From NCBI GenBank assembly GCA_946811185.2, contig OX328099.1, positions 39,047,299 to 39,111,298 of the forward strand: a stretch of DNA of 64,000 nucleotides. The letters are read 5' to 3'. Source of the DNA: Hippopus hippopus (lineage: Eukaryota > Mollusca > Bivalvia > Cardiida > Cardiidae). The translations under genes were made by a program, and so were the position numbers. The notes below the pieces were generated by a model. It ran no database searches and was not told the DNA's origin. It was given only the letters and a program-made list of their open reading frames with translations. How positions within the stretch are numbered: the first letter of the stretch is position 1; each line of letters starts with the position of its first letter. Positions 47,500-59,460 of the stretch are shown piece by piece.

Positions 47500-49490
47500 A
47501 GTTCGAAATCGGGTCACCTGGGGTCATAAACTAGGTGACTAGGTCAAATTAAAGTTATACCTTGTGGGCACTCTAGAAGCCACATTTATTGCTCAAATGA
47601 CCTGAAATTTGGTCAGAATGTTTGTCTTGATAAAATCTCGGATGAGTTTGGATTTGGGTCACCTGGGATTATAAACTAGGTCACTAGGTGAAATTAAAGT
47701 AATACATTGTGGGCACTCTAGAGGCCACATTTTTTGCTCAATTGACTTGAAAATTGGTCAGAATGTTTGTCTTGATAAAATCTCACAAGAATCTGAATTT
47801 GGGTCATGTGGTGTCTTAAATTAGGTCACTAGGTCAAATTAAAGAAAGACCTGGTGGGCACTCTAGAGGCCACATTTATTGTTCAATTGATTTGAAAATT
47901 GGTTAAAATGTTTGTCTTGATGAAATCTAGGATGAGTTCAAAATTGGGTCATTTGGGGTCATAATCTAGGTCACTAGGTCAAATTAAAGAAATACCTTTA
48001 GGGCATTCTAGAGGCTACATTTCTTGCTCAATTGACTTGAAAATTGGTCAGAATGTTTGTCTTGATGAAATATTGGATGAGTTTGAAATTAGGTCACCTG
48101 GGGTCATAAACTAGGTCACTTGGTCAAATTAAAGTTATACCTTGTGGGCACTCTAGAGGCCACATTTATTGCTCAAATGACCTGAAATTTGGTCAGAATG
48201 TTTGTCTTGATAAAATCACAAAAGAGTTTGGATTTGGGTCACCTGGGATCATAAACTAGGTCAAAATAAAGAAATACCTTGTGGGCACTCTAGAGGCCAC
48301 ATTTTTTGTTCAATTGACTTGAAAATTGGTCAGAATGTTTGTCTTGATAAAATCTCACATGAGTCCAAATTTGGGTCAACTGGGATCATAAACTAGGTCA
48401 CTAGGTGAAATTAAGGTAATACCTTGTGGGCACTCTATAGGCCACATTTTTTGCTCAATTGACTTGAAAATTGGTCAGAATGTTTTTCTTGATAAAATCT
48501 CGTATGAGTCTGAATTTGGGTCATTTGGGGTCTTAAACTAGGTCATTAGTTCAAATTAAAGAAATACCTTGTGAGCACTCTAGAGGCCACATTTTTTGCT
48601 CAGTTGACTTGAAAATTGGTCAGAATGTTTTTCTTGATAAAATCTCGTATGAGTCTGAATTTGGGTCATTTGGGGTCTTAAACTAGGTCATTAGTTCAAA
48701 TTAAAGAAATACCTTGTGGGCACTCTAGAGGCCACATTTTTTGCTCAATAGACTTGAAAATTGGTCAGATTGTTTGTCTTGGTAAAATCTCACATGAGTC
48801 TGAATTTGGGTCATGTGGTGTCATAAATTAGGTCACTAGGTCAAAAAAAAGAAATACCTTGTGGGCACTAGAGGCCACATTTATTGTTCAATTGATTTGA
48901 AAATTGGTTAAAATGTTTGTCTTGGTAAAATTTAGGTTGAGTTCAAAATTCGGTCACCTGTGGTCATAATCTAGGTCACTAGGTCAAATTAAAGAAATAC
49001 CTTTAGGGCACTCTAGAGGCCACATTTATTGCTCAATTGACGTGAAAATTGGTCAGAATGTTTGTCTTGATGAAATATCAGATAAGTTTGAAATTGGGTC
49101 ACCTGGGGTCATAATCTAGGTCACAAGGTCAAATTAAATACCTGTAGGGCACTCCAGAGGTCACATTTCTTGCTCAATTGACTTGAAAATTGGTCAGAAT
49201 GTCTGTCTTGATGAAATATTGGATGAGTTTGAAATTGGGTCACCTGGGGTCACAAACTAGATCACCTGGTCAAATTAAAGAAATACCTTGTGGGCACTCT
49301 AGAGGTCACATTTAGTGCTCAATTAACTTGAAAACTGTTCAGAATGTTTGTCTTGATAAGTATTTTGATGAGTTGTAAATTGGGTCACGTGGGGTGATAA
49401 ATTAGGTCACTAGGTCAACTTACGGAAATTCCTTTTGGACGCTCTAGAGGCCACATTTTAAGCTCAACTTACCTGACAATTGGTCAGAAA
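47500..49490 (+). repeat. 145-bp tandem array, 14 copies
   Basis: The landmark GGTCAGAATGTTTGTCTTGA recurs at 47611, 47756, 47901, 48046, 48191, 48328, 48473, 48618, 48763, 48906, 49051, 49192, 49337 and 49482. Spacing is 145 bp in most steps, with small deletions in three. Unit variants recur about 4 and 7 units apart, so blocks of units were copied together. Confidence 0.93.
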
Positions 49491-49670
49491 TTGAATTATG
49501 CACATGGAGTGAATTTCACCTATTGACTCAGGTGAGCGATCCAGGGCCATCATGGCCCTCCTGTTTCATGTTGATTATCCTTAGTTTACAAGGGTGCTTT
49601 TGTAGTTTCGAGCTGCTAATTCTGCAGTTAATTTGTTTCAGATGGTAGTTCTAATATACTTAATGTTCAA

Positions 49671-49891
49671 AACTGTTTACCTCTCAACAAAATTATGGGC
49701 TTGACTAAACTGAAAGCATTTGCAAGCGACAAATTTAATGTAGCTTAAATGAAAATCCTGTCTTTGAAAGGGTAGAAAACATGGTGGAAAAGAAGAAAAT
49801 GCTGGTTACCAGCATTTTCATCTTTTCCCACAATGTTTTCCAAAGCCTTTTAGGATTGTGAAAACATGGGATTGTTTGGTAAAAGGGTAAG
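49671..49891. repeat. MITE-A copy
   Basis: Left end near TTTACCTCTCAACAAAATTA; core AATGCTGGTTACCAGCATTT; right TTGTTTGGTAAAAGGGTAA. Confidence 0.75.
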
Positions 49892-50337
49892 CCAGCAGTC
49901 ATGTCTCAAATCTGCCTCATCTGATTTTTTGCATGATATTCAGGTTATTCTGAGCAAATTCTGCTTTATATTGTATTATCATTTCTGTCTAATAATGTTT
50001 AGTTGGTTTTCTAAAGGTAAATCAGGTCAGTTGGTAAAATACAGGGCTTGAAAAACCAGGTAGGTTGCTGGGAATCCCCATCTTGGCCAATTTCTGTCTG
50101 AGGATTGATGATAGTCACAGGATTCATACCACTCTCTCACTGATCAATGTTATTCTATGTTTAAGTAGGAAAGAAGCCAGTTGCACTAGAAAAATATTTT
50201 GCAAAGTGCTGGTGAAAAAAACTGCTGGAAAAGCATTGATAGGTGCTTGGACAGATGAGATATGACATAAATAGTGTTGAAAATGGCATTAAACATGACA
50301 AAAAAATTACAAACAAATTTTCTGTTAACCACTGCAG

Positions 50338-50470
50338 GTGACAAATGGAAGTGTAGAACACAACTTGTTTGGAGAAAGCAGTTCAACAGTAGAGCAAAAG
50401 GCCACAACAAAAGATTCCATAATGGCTTTGTATGGCGGCCAACAAACACAGCAGCAATTTGGGGTTCCAG
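50338..50470 (+). CDS. SMAP: SMAP exon 8
   Basis: The acceptor is CCACTGCAG and the donor GTAATT; phase 0 to 1. It encodes VTNGSVEHNLFGESSSTVEQ and then KATTKDSIMALYGGQQTQQQ. The KDSI-x-ALYG block is a strong landmark of the SMAP C-terminal half. The rest begins the Gln-rich tail. Confidence 0.9.
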
Positions 50471-50920
50471 GTAATTATATTGTATTTAGATGCCCTTCAT
50501 TTCTTATCCTTAAGTCTTTACCTGTTTTTTACAACCTTGAGGATGAAGGCTTTTGGTGGAAAAAGGTGAAATTGCTGGTAACGGGCATTTCCTTCTTTTT
50601 CCACAGTGATGTTCTGCTTTTACCAAAATGTTGTATACCCTTGTGAAATGCTTTTATCAATTGATCCACTTTTTATTTACTGTTTGAAAACGCTGTTGAG
50701 AATTTCTTAGTTTACCAAACAAGCCCAAGTTTTAATAACAGTAGCCTTTTAAAAGCATTGCAGGAAAAGGAGAATTTATGGGTAGTCAGCATTTTTGCTT
50801 TCTTCCATAATTCTCTCCACTCTCCACTCTTTCAAAGATAAATCCCATCATTGGAGTTTTATTTGATTGCAAATGCTCTCAAATTTGGACAGATCTAAAA
50901 TTTTGTCATCCGGGTCCATA

Positions 50921-51110
50921 TTCATGAACCATTCTTAAGAATATTCTTTGTCTAATTCTTCAAGATTTTCTGTATTGTAAAGTAACACAACTTGTGATTG
51001 GCTAAACCAAATGATTTAGCCTATCACAAGTTGTGTTACTTTCCATTGTAGTAACTGTTGGAGAATTATACAAATAATTTTCTTAAGAATGATCGGTGAA
51101 TATGGACCCG
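50921..51110. repeat. Palindromic MITE inserted in a MITE-A copy
   Basis: CGGGTCCATATTCATGAACC and its counterpart CGGTGAATATGGACCCG bound it. The centre AAAGTAACACAACTTGTGAT and its complement surround CCAAATGATTT. The flanking TAAAATTTTGTCATC and GTAAAGAGTCAA look like two halves of a MITE-A right end. Confidence 0.75.
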
Positions 51111-51529
51111 GGAGTAAAGAGTCAAGTTGGGCCCCAACACATGGCTTGAAACTCGGGGATTGCAAGCAGAAATTCTGTCAGCTCCAAAATTCCACAATTG
51201 AGTAACCAGTTTTTGACTTTGTTAATGTGAGAAAATAATAAGTGACAGAGTAAGAAGTATTGCGAGTGGTACTTGTGCCAAAACATGTCGAACTTGTGGT
51301 GCACTGGTTGCTGGTACCTCCTTACAAACAATCCTGCTATGTTGTATTGACCCTCAGAAACAAGGCTTTTGAAAACACTTTTGGGACCAGCATTTTCTCC
51401 TTTTTCCAAGATGTTTTCCACCTTTTCAAAGACAAATACCATCATTTTAGCCATACTGAATTTGACTTTGTAAGTGTTTCCAATATGGTCAAGTCTAAGG
51501 TTTAGCTCTGTGGTAAAGAGGGTTGCTTA

Positions 51530-51735
51530 TCTCTTTTCCAAACGGCAGAATTTAGAATTGTCCAAGTCCAAAGTATTTGTAGATGGTGCAGAAGATGTAG
51601 CTTAAGTAATGGCATTTATCTTGAAAAGGTTAGAAAACAGAGTGGGAAAAGAAGAATTGCTGGTAACCAGAATTTTCTCCTGTTTCCATAATGTTTTCAA
51701 AATTGTTCTTGTTTAGGATTGTTAAAACAGGTAAA
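51530..51735. repeat. MITE-A copy, ends decayed
   Basis: Core ATTGCTGGTAACCAGAATTT; flanks TCTTTTCCAAACGGCAGAAT and GGATTGTTAAAACAGG. Confidence 0.55.
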
Positions 51736-51902
51736 TGGTGAAATAATGATGAAATTGACCCAAACAAAACCTTTTCATTTTCTATTGAATTTTACTAACC
51801 AATCAGAAAGTTTTAAGTTTGCTTCTAACAGATGATATATTTATTAAACTTTTATAACACGTTATTTTACTTACTGGTGTATCAGTTGGAGTAAGCGTCA
51901 CA

Positions 51903-52124
51903 TGACCCTTTCCCTCTCAACAAAATTTTAGACTTTTTCAAATTCAAAACATCTGCCAACAATAAATTCAAAATTTGAACAATTGAACTTAAGCTCTTTG
52001 ATAGAGAAGAAAACATCGTGGAAAAAGGAGAAAATGCTGGTTACCAGCATTTTCTCCTTTTCCCAGAATGTTTTTAACAGCCTTCATTCCCAGGGCCTTG
52101 AAAACCCGGGAGTGTTTGGTAAAG
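51903..52124. repeat. MITE-A copy with intact core
   Basis: GACCCTTTCCCTCTCAACAA at the left; core AATGCTGGTTACCAGCATTT in a 50-bp palindrome; right GTGTTTGGTAAAGAGATA. Confidence 0.75.
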
Positions 52125-52977
52125 AGATATACCTTTTCAAAATGTTGGGTACTCCATTCAGTAACAGTGGCCTTTTTTTTCTCTCAGCAGATTTTGAAAC
52201 ATTATTGGAAAGAGAGTAATTGCTTGGTATAAGTGATTGCTCCTTTCCCTATGTTTACTCCATTTTTATTGACCCTTAAGCAAACAACAAACTGTCTAAA
52301 GTGATAGCATGAGCTGACGATAAAGTGAAATATGGCTTTACGACCCTGGAGAAGAGAGCTTTTAAAAACATTGAGAGAAAATGCTGGTAACCAGCATTTT
52401 CTCCTTTCCCCACAATGTTTTCTACCCTTTCAAAGACATAGCCATTACTTGAGCTGCATATGTCATCAGCAAATGAAGAGAAGTGCCAATAAGTCTAAAC
52501 CTATGTAGTTGACTCTCACTGAACGATGCAAAAGACTAAATGATTAAGTTTGAATAGAGCTTGATTGACTTACCTGTTCTGCATATGGATAATAAATGTA
52601 AGCCATGCTCCTTGAAAATGGGATTTAATACATCCGCAAAAAGTATGAACCTGGGTCAGTCTACCCAGTGCATGTATGCTGACATCATCACACCTGGGAT
52701 GAAACCTTTTGTAAATTTTCAACATGTCCAAGGATGATTCTTCCTCATGATTCAGTTGGTTGTTAGGCACAATGGATTTTATGGATCCATAATTGTGTGA
52801 TGACCTGCTTGGTATAATGCATCACAGAGATGCATTAAACCCCATTTTTGCTAGAGCATTGTTGATTTACATCAGGGATGTATGTGAGAATTTTTTTTTA
52901 AATTTGTCTTGTAGATAAGAGGAAATAGCAGCATATTGTCCAATTTACTATATCTCTGTATACATATGTTTTATCAG

Positions 52978-53079
52978 CTGCTAACTACATGCCCTTGTAT
53001 GAGGGAGTGGGTGGAGTCATACCCACACACCATATTGTCACATGTGATGCAGCACCAATGTATTCATACACAGATACAG
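52978..53079 (+). CDS. SMAP: SMAP exon 9 (candidate cassette exon)
   Basis: The acceptor is TTTTATCAG and the donor GTAGAA; 102 bp, phase 1 to 1, open in the required frame. It encodes AANYMPLYEGVGGVIPTHHI followed by VTCDAAPMYSYTDTG. This is less Q/M-rich than the rest of the tail and I do not recognise it from SMAP relatives. It is a multiple of three with matching phases, so it may be alternatively spliced or a false exon. Confidence 0.55.
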
Positions 53080-53137
53080 GTAGAAATTCTTCTTGGTGGC
53101 TAGCAGCTGTTTTATTTTTTTTTTTTCTGTCATGATA

Positions 53138-53363
53138 TTAACTCTCTACCAGATGACACAATTTGAAACTTGCCCATTTTGAAGGCATTTGCAGATTAAA
53201 AATCAAGTGTGGCTCAGTTGATGGGACTTGTCTCTGAAAGGGAGAAAACAATTGACAAAGGAGAAAATGCTGGTAACTGGCATTTAGTCCTTTTCTCACT
53301 ATGTTCTCAAATGCCTTATTTTTCAGGGTTGTTAACATACAGGATTGTTTGGTACAGGGTTTA
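53138..53363. repeat. MITE-A copy
   Basis: TTAACTCTCTACCAGATGAC; core AATGCTGGTAACTGGCATTT; right TTGTTTGGTACAGGGTTTA. Confidence 0.75.
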
Positions 53364-53569
53364 GTGGTGTTCATACTAGATATTTTTTAAGCCTTGTCAT
53401 TACTTCTTTTTTACTGACTTTGTGATGCCTGAAAAAATAGGCATGATTGCAAAGAAAAGCTAAAGATTTTCTCATATGGAACATCATTCTGTACATTTGC
53501 AACTATTATTGATGATTTTTAAAAATACATGTTTTCTAACAGAGATTTTTCTCAAAGGGAATGATTGTT

Positions 53570-53782
53570 TTAACTCTTCACCAAACAACAAAATTTGAAG
53601 GCCTCCACATTGAAAGCATTGATTGTAGTTCAAGTGATGGTTTTTGTCTATCATTGGCTAGAAAACATCGTTTAAAAAAGGAGAAAGTGCTGGTTAATAG
53701 CATTTTGTCCTTTCCCTTAATGTTTTTAACACCCATCTTTGTCAGGGTCATTAAAACTCAGGATTGTGTGGTAAAGGGTTAA
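53570..53782. repeat. MITE-A copy, first of a tandem pair
   Basis: TTAACTCTTCACCAAACAAC to TGTGGTAAAGGGTTAA; the core is diverged (GTGCTGGTTAATAGCATTT). Its right TTAA (53779-53782) starts the next copy. Confidence 0.8.
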
Positions 53783-54006
53783 CCTTTTCACCAATCAATC
53801 CATTGCCAACAACCCTGAGAAAGGAAGCTTTCAAAAACATTATAGGAAAAGAAGCAGATGTTGATGATCAGCATTTTCTTCTTTTCAAACAATATTTTCT
53901 ACCCCAATAAAGATATGTTCATTTATTTCAGTCGCATTTAACGTTTCATCTGCGAATTCTCTTAATTTGGACAGATCGAAAATTTTGTTGTTTGGAAAAG
54001 ATTATA
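53779..54006. repeat. MITE-A copy, second of a tandem pair
   Basis: It shares TTAA with its neighbour; TTAACCTTTTCACCAATCAA at the left, core GATGTTGATGATCAGCATTT, right TTGTTTGGAAAAGATTA. Confidence 0.7.
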
Positions 54007-54370
54007 TGCTATTTAAGCTCTGTAGAAAGCAATGATATTTAAAACTCTGGGTTATGCACATTGGAGAATCCATAGCATGGGTATTTGTAGCTTATTTTTG
54101 TATTATGTTTTTGTATTTTTTTGTGTATAGTGATATTTCTGATGTATGGTTGCATTTGGACAATGTGTTTTTAAGTGGAATGGAGCTGCAATATTATTTA
54201 AACATTTTATATCAATAATGTGACTGCTTTCAATATTTAGAAAAAGTAAAATGGAGAATGTTGGTAAACATAAATGTATGTCATGTGGAGTCTTGATCTA
54301 CAGTACTTGGTTGAGGCAGCTAAATTTATGTTGACATGCATTGGGTTAAACAGTTTATTGTCTCATTTAG

Positions 54371-54415
54371 GTTTCATGTATGGGGCTGGCCAGGACTACT
54401 ACACAAATATGTTTG
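54371..54415 (+). CDS. SMAP: SMAP exon 10 (45 bp)
   Basis: The acceptor is TCATTTAG and the donor GTAAAT; phase 1 to 1. It encodes FMYGAGQDYYTNMFG within the Gly/Met/Tyr-rich tail. It is small and a multiple of three, so it could be optional. The frame and style match exons 11-12. Confidence 0.72.
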
Positions 54416-54892
54416 GTAAATGAAGGCACCCTGAATTCAGTTCAACTTTGGCTTCTTCTAATTTGCCTGCATGATACCTTATGACATATCTAGTGCTTTT
54501 TGCTTTCTTGTCTTCATTTGTAACATCTTGAAACAGAATTGCAGCAGACAACTTGGAAATCAACAGTGAGAAAGAAAGACAGTTATAACAACACTTTGCC
54601 AAATGACAAACTTACAGACCCACCCATATTGAAGTATTTACAGACAACAAAGTAAATGTGTCTCAACTGTTAGATTGTGTCTTTTCAAGGCTAGAAAACA
54701 TTGTGAGGAAAGAAGAAAATGCTGGTTACCAGCAATGTCTCTTTTTCCCCACAATGTTTTCCAACCTTCCAAAGAAAAAAAATATTAGTTTTTGAGTCAC
54801 ATGTATTTTGTCGCTTGCATATACTTTCAATATTAGGGAAGGCAACAGTGCTTGCGAGTGAAGACACATCTTTTTATAAGAACTGAAATTTT

Positions 54893-55127
54893 TTAACCCT
54901 TTACCACACAACTCCAAGTTTCAAGGAGGCTGAGAAAGAAAGCTTTTGAAAATACATGTGTTGTAGGAAAAGGAGAAAGTGCTGGTATTTGGCATTTTCT
55001 ACTATTCCCACAATGCTTTCCACCATTTCACAAACACATTCTTTAATTTTGGCCATACTTAATTTTTTGTGTGAAAATGCTTTCAATTTGGATGAGTCTA
55101 AAATTTTGTAATTTGGTAACGAATTAA
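54893..55127. repeat. MITE-A copy
   Basis: TTAACCCTTTACCACACAAC to TTTGGTAACGAATTAA; core AGTGCTGGTATTTGGCATTT. Confidence 0.8.
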
Positions 55128-55173
55128 TGTGACAAGATGGGCATACTGAAGGATTTACATTACTTTAAGATTA

Positions 55174-55431
55174 TATGGCTTGCAACACGCGAAAAGGGGC
55201 ATTCGGACATTTGCGTAAAGTGTCGTCTCGGATCAGCCTGCGCAGTCCGCGCAAGCTAATCCGAGACGGCACTTTTCGTTTTTATGTAATTTTCTGTTTT
55301 GCGCAAATCTGCTGTATCACAAAATCTAATGTAGTTGTAAAGTGCCGTCTCAGATTAGCTTGCGCAGGCTGATCCGAGACGACACTTTGCGCAAATGTCC
55401 AAATGCCCCTTTTCACGTGTTACAGGCCATA
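55174..55431. repeat. MITE-C copy 2
   Basis: Same ends and arms as 23391-23657 (TATGGCTTGCAACACGCG, GGGGCATTCGGACATTTGCG, CAGGCCATA); 258 bp, fully palindromic apart from the loop. Confidence 0.85.
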
Positions 55432-55906
55432 TCATATGTATTGTCAACAAAATTCTTTTTTTCCCCTTTTATTGACTTGATCCTCTTACTTGCTTCTTTT
55501 ATGATGCCGGTACTAACCCCTTAATTGCATTTCATGAATATAGTTGCCTTTGCAGCCAGTGTAGATCAAGATTAGAATGAAAAAAATCTTGCAGTCTGAT
55601 CTTTGATGTACATTGTCCGCTTTGTTGAAACACCAAAGCGACTATCAAATTGCAATTATTGGGTATATTTTGCACCCTAAGGGTTAAAACATCATGAAAG
55701 AAGCCTTTGGCTCTGATGTAAAAAAAAAGGTAGTTATATCTAGAAAAGGCTTGGGAGATCTATATTCATCTCTTGGTTTGTTTTTTCTTCTGTAAAGCAT
55801 GGAAAAGTAAAGAAAATGTGAAATCCATTCAGCTTTTCCTTTCTATAACTGGTTATACTAATATCATCTGTCCAAACTTCATCCAATATTCTGGATGTGT
55901 AGTTTT

Positions 55907-56135
55907 TTACCCTTTACCTCATAATCCACACTTTTAACGACCCTTAGGAAGAAGGCTTTTTAAGACATTGTTGGAAAAGGAGAAAATGCTGGTAACCAGC
56001 ATTTTCTCCTTTTCCCACAATCTTTTCTACCCTATTAAAGACAGAAATCATCGTTTGAGCTATATTAAATTTGTTGTCTGCAAATGCTTTCAATTTGGAC
56101 CAGTTTAAAAACTTTTTAATGTGGTAAAGAGTTAA
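55907..56135. repeat. MITE-A copy with long perfect core
   Basis: Left TTTACCCTTTACCTCATAAT; core GAGAAAATGCTGGTAACCAG and its complement; right TGTGGTAAAGAGTTAA. Confidence 0.82.
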
Positions 56136-57263
56136 ATTCAGGTATAATGCATCATGTTCATACCTTTAGTATAAACCAAACACAATAAACTTAGCATTTA
56201 CCTGGATCAGTCAATCAAACTTAAATGGCTTCAGTGATAGCCCTACGACCTGACCACTGTACCATGGTAGTAGATACACTACCGACTAAGATAACTACTA
56301 TATTCACAACTTACGACTTGTATTTATTTTTTCAATGAGCCACCGTTGGTAAACAAATACCACAATCATCATGTTTGCATTTTATACTGTAGAAGTTGTA
56401 ATTAAGGTTCTGTTTTAAAAATTCTGCTATTTATGAAGCCTCCAAATGTCAAGCACAACTTTTCTACACTGTTTTCAAAAGCCTTCCCCTTAAGGGTTGT
56501 AAAAACACAGGACTGTGTGGTAAAGGGTTAATTTGATTGCAATTTTATCATGAACTGCAGGACATTGCTTTGGATGCTTGCATTGTTTTTGCCATGAAAA
56601 TTGTTACTTTAACTTTTTACTTGACAACAAATTGTTATACCTGTCCAAATCGGAAGCAATTGCAGACGACAAATGAGGATAAAATGATGGGATTTTTCTG
56701 TGAAATGACAGAAAATGTTGCGGGAAAGGAAAGATTGGTTAACAGCAATTTCTTCTCATCCGAAGATGTTTTTACAATTCTTCTACTTCAAAACTCTGGA
56801 TTGGTGGCAAAGGGTTAAGGAGATATCTGCTGATTGACTCATATCATGTTTCTGTTTTCAGATAATGCACAAGTATAGCATCACTATTCAAACTGCTTTT
56901 CTCTTTTTGCATTCGTCAGAAAAAAAGTGATCAGATATTTATGTAGCTGCTTTGTAAATACTGCTGAAAAAGGAGGTACTGTTTGCCACAAGCAAGGACT
57001 CCTTTTCCCATAATTTATTTCATTTTTCGTATAAAACGAAAAATCTTTCTAAAAGTTTATTCTTATGTCAGTTGTGCTGCTCAGTGTCTGCAAATAACCT
57101 GTTAGGTGGTTGTTAGATTAGAAATCATGAAGATTCAGCTGATTACTGCACTTATATAATTGTCAATTCAGCATTTATCCCATTCCCAAACAAGTTTTAA
57201 GCTCTTCCAATTTGAAAGCATCTACAGATGAAAAATCATCTGGCAACCAGCATTTTCTCCTTT

Positions 57264-57491
57264 CAACTCTTTACCAAACAAGATTATTTTAGACTAGCCT
57301 AAATGGGAAGCATTTGCAGACGACAAAATTAAATTTGACTCAAAAATTGAAATTTGTTTTGGGAAGGGTAGGAAACATTGTAGGAAAAGGAGAAAATGCT
57401 GGTTACCAGCATTTTCTCCTTTTCCCACAATGTTTTCAGAAGGCTTCTTTCTCAGGGTCGTGAAAACCCGGGATTGTTAGTAAAGGGTTAA
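57264..57491. repeat. MITE-A copy with long perfect core
   Basis: TCAACTCTTTACCAAACAAG to GTTAGTAAAGGGTTAA. The core AGAAAATGCTGGTTACCAGC and onward pairs over more than 60 bp. A half copy follows directly (57490-57612). Confidence 0.82.
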
Positions 57492-58182
57492 ACGCAATTT
57501 TTTCTACCCTTCCAAAAACAAATTTTGATTATTGATTCACATTTATTTTGCTATCTGCAAATGCTTTCTCTTTGAACAAGTGTTAAATTTTGTGGTTTGG
57601 TAAAGGATTTAAAAAACACCCAGTAATGTGCAAAAGTACTCTTGGTAATGTTCACTCTACTGTAATGTTTAAAAAATTCAGACTGAAATATTGTTCAATT
57701 TAGATAAAAAACATTACCTTTTTTGTAGCAGATGACTTTGTTGAACTTTCTAGTTGGTGTGGATGCTTAGAATGAATTAACATTTGAATTGAAGTTCCCT
57801 ACAGAAATACATCACATGTGAAAACATTGTAGCAAAAGAAAAAAATTTAACTATTTTTCCTTAACACATACTAAAACCCTGTACTAAATGACTAAATTAT
57901 AGACTTGTAGAAATTGAAAGGGCTTGCAGATGACAAATGTTACTCAAAAATTGGGGGAAAGAAAAGGTTAGAAAAACAATTTTGGAAAAGAAAAAATGCT
58001 GGTTACTTTTTTTTCAATGATTTCAGAAGCCTCCTTTTAATCAAACTTAGATTTAGTCTGTCACTTGTTCTGATAATTTAACAAAAAAAAACAGTCTTGA
58101 AACTGCAACATCTCTTAGGGTATTTCCCTGACCAAATGATTTTGTTCATTTTATTTATTGCTGTTCATTCCTTTCATTACAG

Positions 58183-58280
58183 GTGGAATGTATATGCCCC
58201 AACAACAAGTCCCTCAACAAATCCCACAACAAAACATGGCGGCGGGAATGTATGGAATGAATAACATGCCCATGCAACAG
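58183..58280 (+). CDS. SMAP: SMAP exon 11: Gln/Met-rich tail
   Basis: The acceptor is TTCATTACAG and the donor GTACAT; phase 1 to 0. It encodes GMYMPQQQVPQQIPQQNMAA, then GMYGMNNMPMQQ, the Gly/Met/Gln low-complexity style of SMAP C-termini. A MITE-A copy starts 38 bp after the donor. Confidence 0.85.
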
Positions 58281-58318
58281 GTACATTACTATTTCATTGC
58301 AAAGTTGATTAACTCTTT

Positions 58319-58537
58319 GCCACACAACAAAATTTTAGACCTATCCAAAATCAAAGTATTTGCAGACGACAATTTCGATGTGGCTCAAATGATGAATCTT
58401 GCCTTTAATTGAGTAGAAAACATTGTGGGAAAAGGGGAAAATGCTGGTTACCAGCATTTTCTCCTTTCCCCACAATGTTTTCAAAAGGCTTCTTCCTAAA
58501 GGTCGTTAAAAGTCAGCATTGTTTGGTAAAGAGTTAA
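58319..58537. repeat. MITE-A copy 38 bp after exon 11
   Basis: TTAACTCTTTGCCACACAAC to TTTGGTAAAGAGTTAA; core AATGCTGGTTACCAGCATTT with 60-bp pairing. Confidence 0.88.
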
Positions 58538-58563
58538 GCAACCTGTCTTACATTCTGATATTT

Positions 58564-58631
58564 CAAGTCTAAGACTAGCCATTTGATTGGCTGAGATATT
58601 CTGTCTCAGCCAATCAAATGGCAAGACTTGG
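58564..58631. repeat. Short perfect inverted repeat
   Basis: AGCCATTTGATTGGCTGAGA and its complement TCTCAGCCAATCAAATGGC surround TATTCTG. It is unrelated to MITE-A and could be a minimal MITE. Confidence 0.7.
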
Positions 58632-59228
58632 AACTGAAAAATAGAACCAAATATAGAATTGTTGGTTAATATCTTCCATGATTTTATTTGAAAAGTGTCT
58701 TTGTTTATTTACAATTTTGATAACTAGATACACAAATTTGCTCTGTGCCAACTCTTGATATGTACAAGCATGTGTGAGTTTTTACCAGATGACAAAATAT
58801 GTGTATAGCATGTGTTGACAAGGTTTATTTGAAATACAGGGAGACTAGATTACACTTTGGCAGCTAAAGGTGACTCAATATGCTTTTGCAGACAATGTAG
58901 ATCAAGATCAGATTGCACTTAACTTACAGTCTGATCTTGAATTATACTGCAGATGACAAAATATTTGTTGACGAGGGTTATTTGAAATACAGGGAGACTA
59001 GATTACAGTTTGGCAGCTTAAAGCCTCATAGCGGTCAAACATAAACAGTTGTTAAAAATGTGTTAAAACACATTCAAAGTTAAATCACACCATTTAAAAG
59101 TTTGGAAATTACTGTGAAGATCAACAACCTGTTGCTGTACAGTTGGTCCAAGTTGCCAGGTTGCTCTATCATTTGTTTACTCTTTAAACTACTGCAACTT
59201 GACCCTACTTTTGGTTGCTAGCTGGTAT

Positions 59229-59457
59229 TTAACCCTTTACCAAACAATCCCTGTTTTTCACGACTCTGGGAAGGAAAGCTTTTGAAAACATTGTGGGAAA
59301 AGGAGAAAATGCTGGTAACCAGCATTTTCTCCTTTTCCCACAACGTCTTCTACCCTATCAAAGACAGAAATCATCATTTGAGATACATTAAATTTGTTGA
59401 CTTCAAATGCTTTTAGTTTGGTCCGGTCCAAAATTCCGTCGTGTGGTAAAGGGTTAA
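59229..59457. repeat. MITE-A copy
   Basis: TTAACCCTTTACCAAACAAT to TGTGGTAAAGGGTTAA; core AATGCTGGTAACCAGCATTT with about 60-bp pairing. Confidence 0.88.
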
Positions 59458-59460
59458 GGT

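Larger units (their letters stand above)
46318..49565 (+). mobile_element. HINE/pearl-like element with two internal tandem arrays (3.2 kb)
   Basis: The 5' head AGCTCACCTGAACACAACGT and 3' tail CAGGTGAGCGATCCAGGGCC, then a GGCCATCATGGCC hairpin, match the nested element at 42461. Between them lie a 166-bp array and a 145-bp array. A conserved head, a central tandem array and a hairpin tail is the known architecture of bivalve pearl (CvA-type) and Helentron-associated elements. No ORF of its own. It lies entirely in SMAP intron 7. Confidence 0.82.

Noticed and set aside
47500..49490. CRISPR array
   Set aside because: Repeats are 145-bp head-to-tail units without short repeats and unique spacers, in animal DNA.
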